This document shows, in pieces, positions 62,851 through 64,000 of a stretch of 64,000 nucleotides of DNA. The stretch is from assembly GCF_021654285.1 (NCBI RefSeq), contig NZ_JAKFZS010000011.1, positions 124,001-188,000 of the forward strand. The letters are read 5' to 3'. The position numbers and the translations under genes were made by a program. Source of the stretch: Pseudoalteromonas luteoviolacea (GTDB lineage Bacteria; Pseudomonadota; Gammaproteobacteria; Enterobacterales; Alteromonadaceae). How positions within the stretch are numbered: the first letter of the stretch is position 1; each line of letters starts with the position of its first letter. The notes beneath the pieces are model-generated. The model saw only the letters and a program-made list of their open reading frames with translations. It made no database searches and was not told where the DNA came from.

Positions 62851-64000
62851 CTATGCCATTTCGATAATCGCGTCGCCAGCAGAGACAGAGTCACCCTCTG
62901 AGACTAAAATATCTGCTATTTTACCCGTCGAAGTTGCACGAACTTCCGTTTCCATTTTCATCGCTTCCATGATGAGAACAACATCACCTTGAACAACATC
63001 ATCACCTGGTCTTGCATGTACCTTAAAAATATTGCCTGCAAGGGGAGCATTAAGTGTTTCACCTGAGCTCACGGATGCAGACTGTGGCATCAGTTCGCTG
63101 TCTTTCACCGCAATCTCTTGCAAGTCACCACCTGCGGACACTTCTACATCATAGACCTTGCCATCAACTCTTACGCTGTAACGCTCATTTTCTTGTTTGC
63201 GAGCAGGTGCAGGGCGACTAACCGCTTTTTCAACAGCCGTGTTGACAACTAAACTTGGGCTTGGCTCAAACGCTTCTGGATTGTATCTATTTTTTAAGAA
63301 TTTCAAGCCTATCTGAGGGAACAGAGCATAAGTCAGTACATCATCGACAATTTCCTCGGCAAGCTCAATTCCTTCAGCTTTAGCCTTGGCCAATAGATCG
63401 GCTTCCAAACTGTCCATTTCAGGCTCGAGCAAATCAGCAGGCCTGCATGTAATTGGCTCAACACCATCCAAAACACGGGCACGTAACGGCTCATCTACAG
63501 GGGCAGGTGTTGCCCCATACTCCCCTTTTAACACACCAGCTGTTTCTTTGGTGATGGTTTTATAACGCTCGCCAGTCAGTACATTTAATACCGCCTGCGT
63601 GCCGACAATTTGCGAGGTAGGTGTGACCAAAGGGATGTAACCTAAGTCTTTACGGACATGAGGAATTTCACTCAATACTTCATCGAGTTTATCACCTGCA
63701 CCTTGCTCTTTAAGTTGGTTTTCCATATTGGTCAACATACCGCCGGGTACTTGTGCAGATAAAATACGCCCATCAACCCCTTTGAGGCTGCCTTCAAATG
63801 CCGCATATTTTTTACGTACATCTCTAAAATACGCTGCAATAGATTCAAGTTGACCTAAGTCCAGCCCAGTATCCCTTTTGGTTCCTTCAACAATCGACAC
63901 GAGCGTTTCTGTTGCGCTGTGCCCATATGTCATACTCATGGAAGAAATGGCGGTATCCAGCATATCAATACCCGCATCAACGGCCTTTTGATATGTTGCG
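62851..64000 (-). CDS. oadA: Oxaloacetate decarboxylase alpha subunit, biotin-carrying (cut by window end)
   Basis: The frame enters from the right edge and extends beyond, so the N-terminal carboxyltransferase part is missing; the ATG at 63963 is internal. Seen: [19 protein letters not shown] (carboxyltransferase domain), [16 protein letters not shown] and [29 protein letters not shown], conserved in OadA and pyruvate carboxylase CT domains, then a flexible linker and a C-terminal biotinyl domain with [14 protein letters not shown] (biotinyl Lys in AMKM). Alpha subunit of the Na+-translocating decarboxylase; carries carboxybiotin to OadB. Convergence of motifs makes this secure. Confidence 0.95.
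   Translation of the reverse strand, partial: ATYQKAVDAGIDMLDTAISSMSMTYGHSATETLVSIVEGTKRDTGLDLGQLESIAAYFRDVRKKYAAFEGSLKGVDGRILSAQVPGGMLTNMENQLKEQGAGDKLDEVLSEIPHVRKDLGYIPLVTPTSQIVGTQAVLNVLTGERYKTITKETAGVLKGEYGATPAPVDEPLRARVLDGVEPITCRPADLLEPEMDSLEADLLAKAKAEGIELAEEIVDDVLTYALFPQIGLKFLKNRYNPEAFEPSPSLVVNTAVEKAVSRPAPARKQENERYSVRVDGKVYDVEVSAGGDLQEIAVKDSELMPQSASVSSGETLNAPLAGNIFKVHARPGDDVVQGDVVLIMEAMKMETEVRATSTGKIADILVSEGDSVSAGDAIIEMA

Overview
The window looks like a chromosomal segment of a marine gammaproteobacterium, most likely Pseudoalteromonas or a close Alteromonadales relative. This rests on recognised gene families and gene order (nrdR-ribD-ribE-ribBA-ribH-nusB-thiL-pgpA; thrABC with a threonine attenuator; rdgC; cmoM; patZ; oadBA), moderate-to-low GC and many c-di-GMP, two-component and chemotaxis proteins. 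No database search was run. Most of it is core chromosome. I see no prophage, insertion sequence, CRISPR array or rRNA operon.

Layout: 1-2.7 kb has a truncated YghU-type GST, a VOC protein, a Nif3-family protein and the tRNA methyltransferase CmoM. 2.9-6.2 kb has a membrane-anchored ToxR-type regulator with an unexpected receiver-like domain, a TetR repressor divergent from an Old Yellow Enzyme with three palindromic operators between them, and an exported rhodanese. 6.7-9.9 kb is a polyhydroxyalkanoate cluster (phaB, phasin, phaC). 9.9-16 kb has an exported HEXXH protein, an FHA-HTH regulator, a solute-binding protein and a beta-propeller diguanylate cyclase.

16-28.3 kb is one long minus-strand stretch: thrL-thrA-thrB-thrC, glyA, nrdR-ribD-ribE-ribBA, ribH-nusB, thiL-pgpA (and then the cyclase). 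Intrinsic terminators divide it into transcription units. The thr operon has a full attenuator: a 19-residue Thr/Ile-rich leader peptide (not previously listed as an ORF because it is so short), an antiterminator pairing and a terminator. 28.4-42.3 kb holds a CheY-like protein, a histidine kinase, rdgC, an HDOD protein, a metallopeptidase-like lipoprotein, a HIT protein, an M17 aminopeptidase, CstA, dinB with a LexA box, a membrane protein, an aldo/keto reductase and a Nudix hydrolase.

42.8-54.6 kb has a chemoreceptor, the PatZ-type acyl-CoA synthetase/acetyltransferase, a voltage-gated K+ channel, and a three-gene operon (DUF3283, GNAT, and a 1484-residue propeller-PAS-GGDEF-EAL protein whose cyclase site is degenerate and whose EAL site lacks a key Glu). 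55-56.1 kb carries two secreted proteins that share a novel-looking C-terminal domain; one has a C-type lectin domain, the other an apparent frameshift in its signal peptide at an A6 run. 56.4-58.1 kb is a minus-strand array of five tRNA-Phe and four tRNA-Thr(UGU) genes interspersed with repeated tRNA-Phe half-gene relics and ending in two decayed tRNAs. 58.2-64 kb has a hybrid kinase with REC and Hpt domains, an overlooked 59-residue membrane protein, and oadB/oadA of the Na+-pumping oxaloacetate decarboxylase (oadA cut by the window end).
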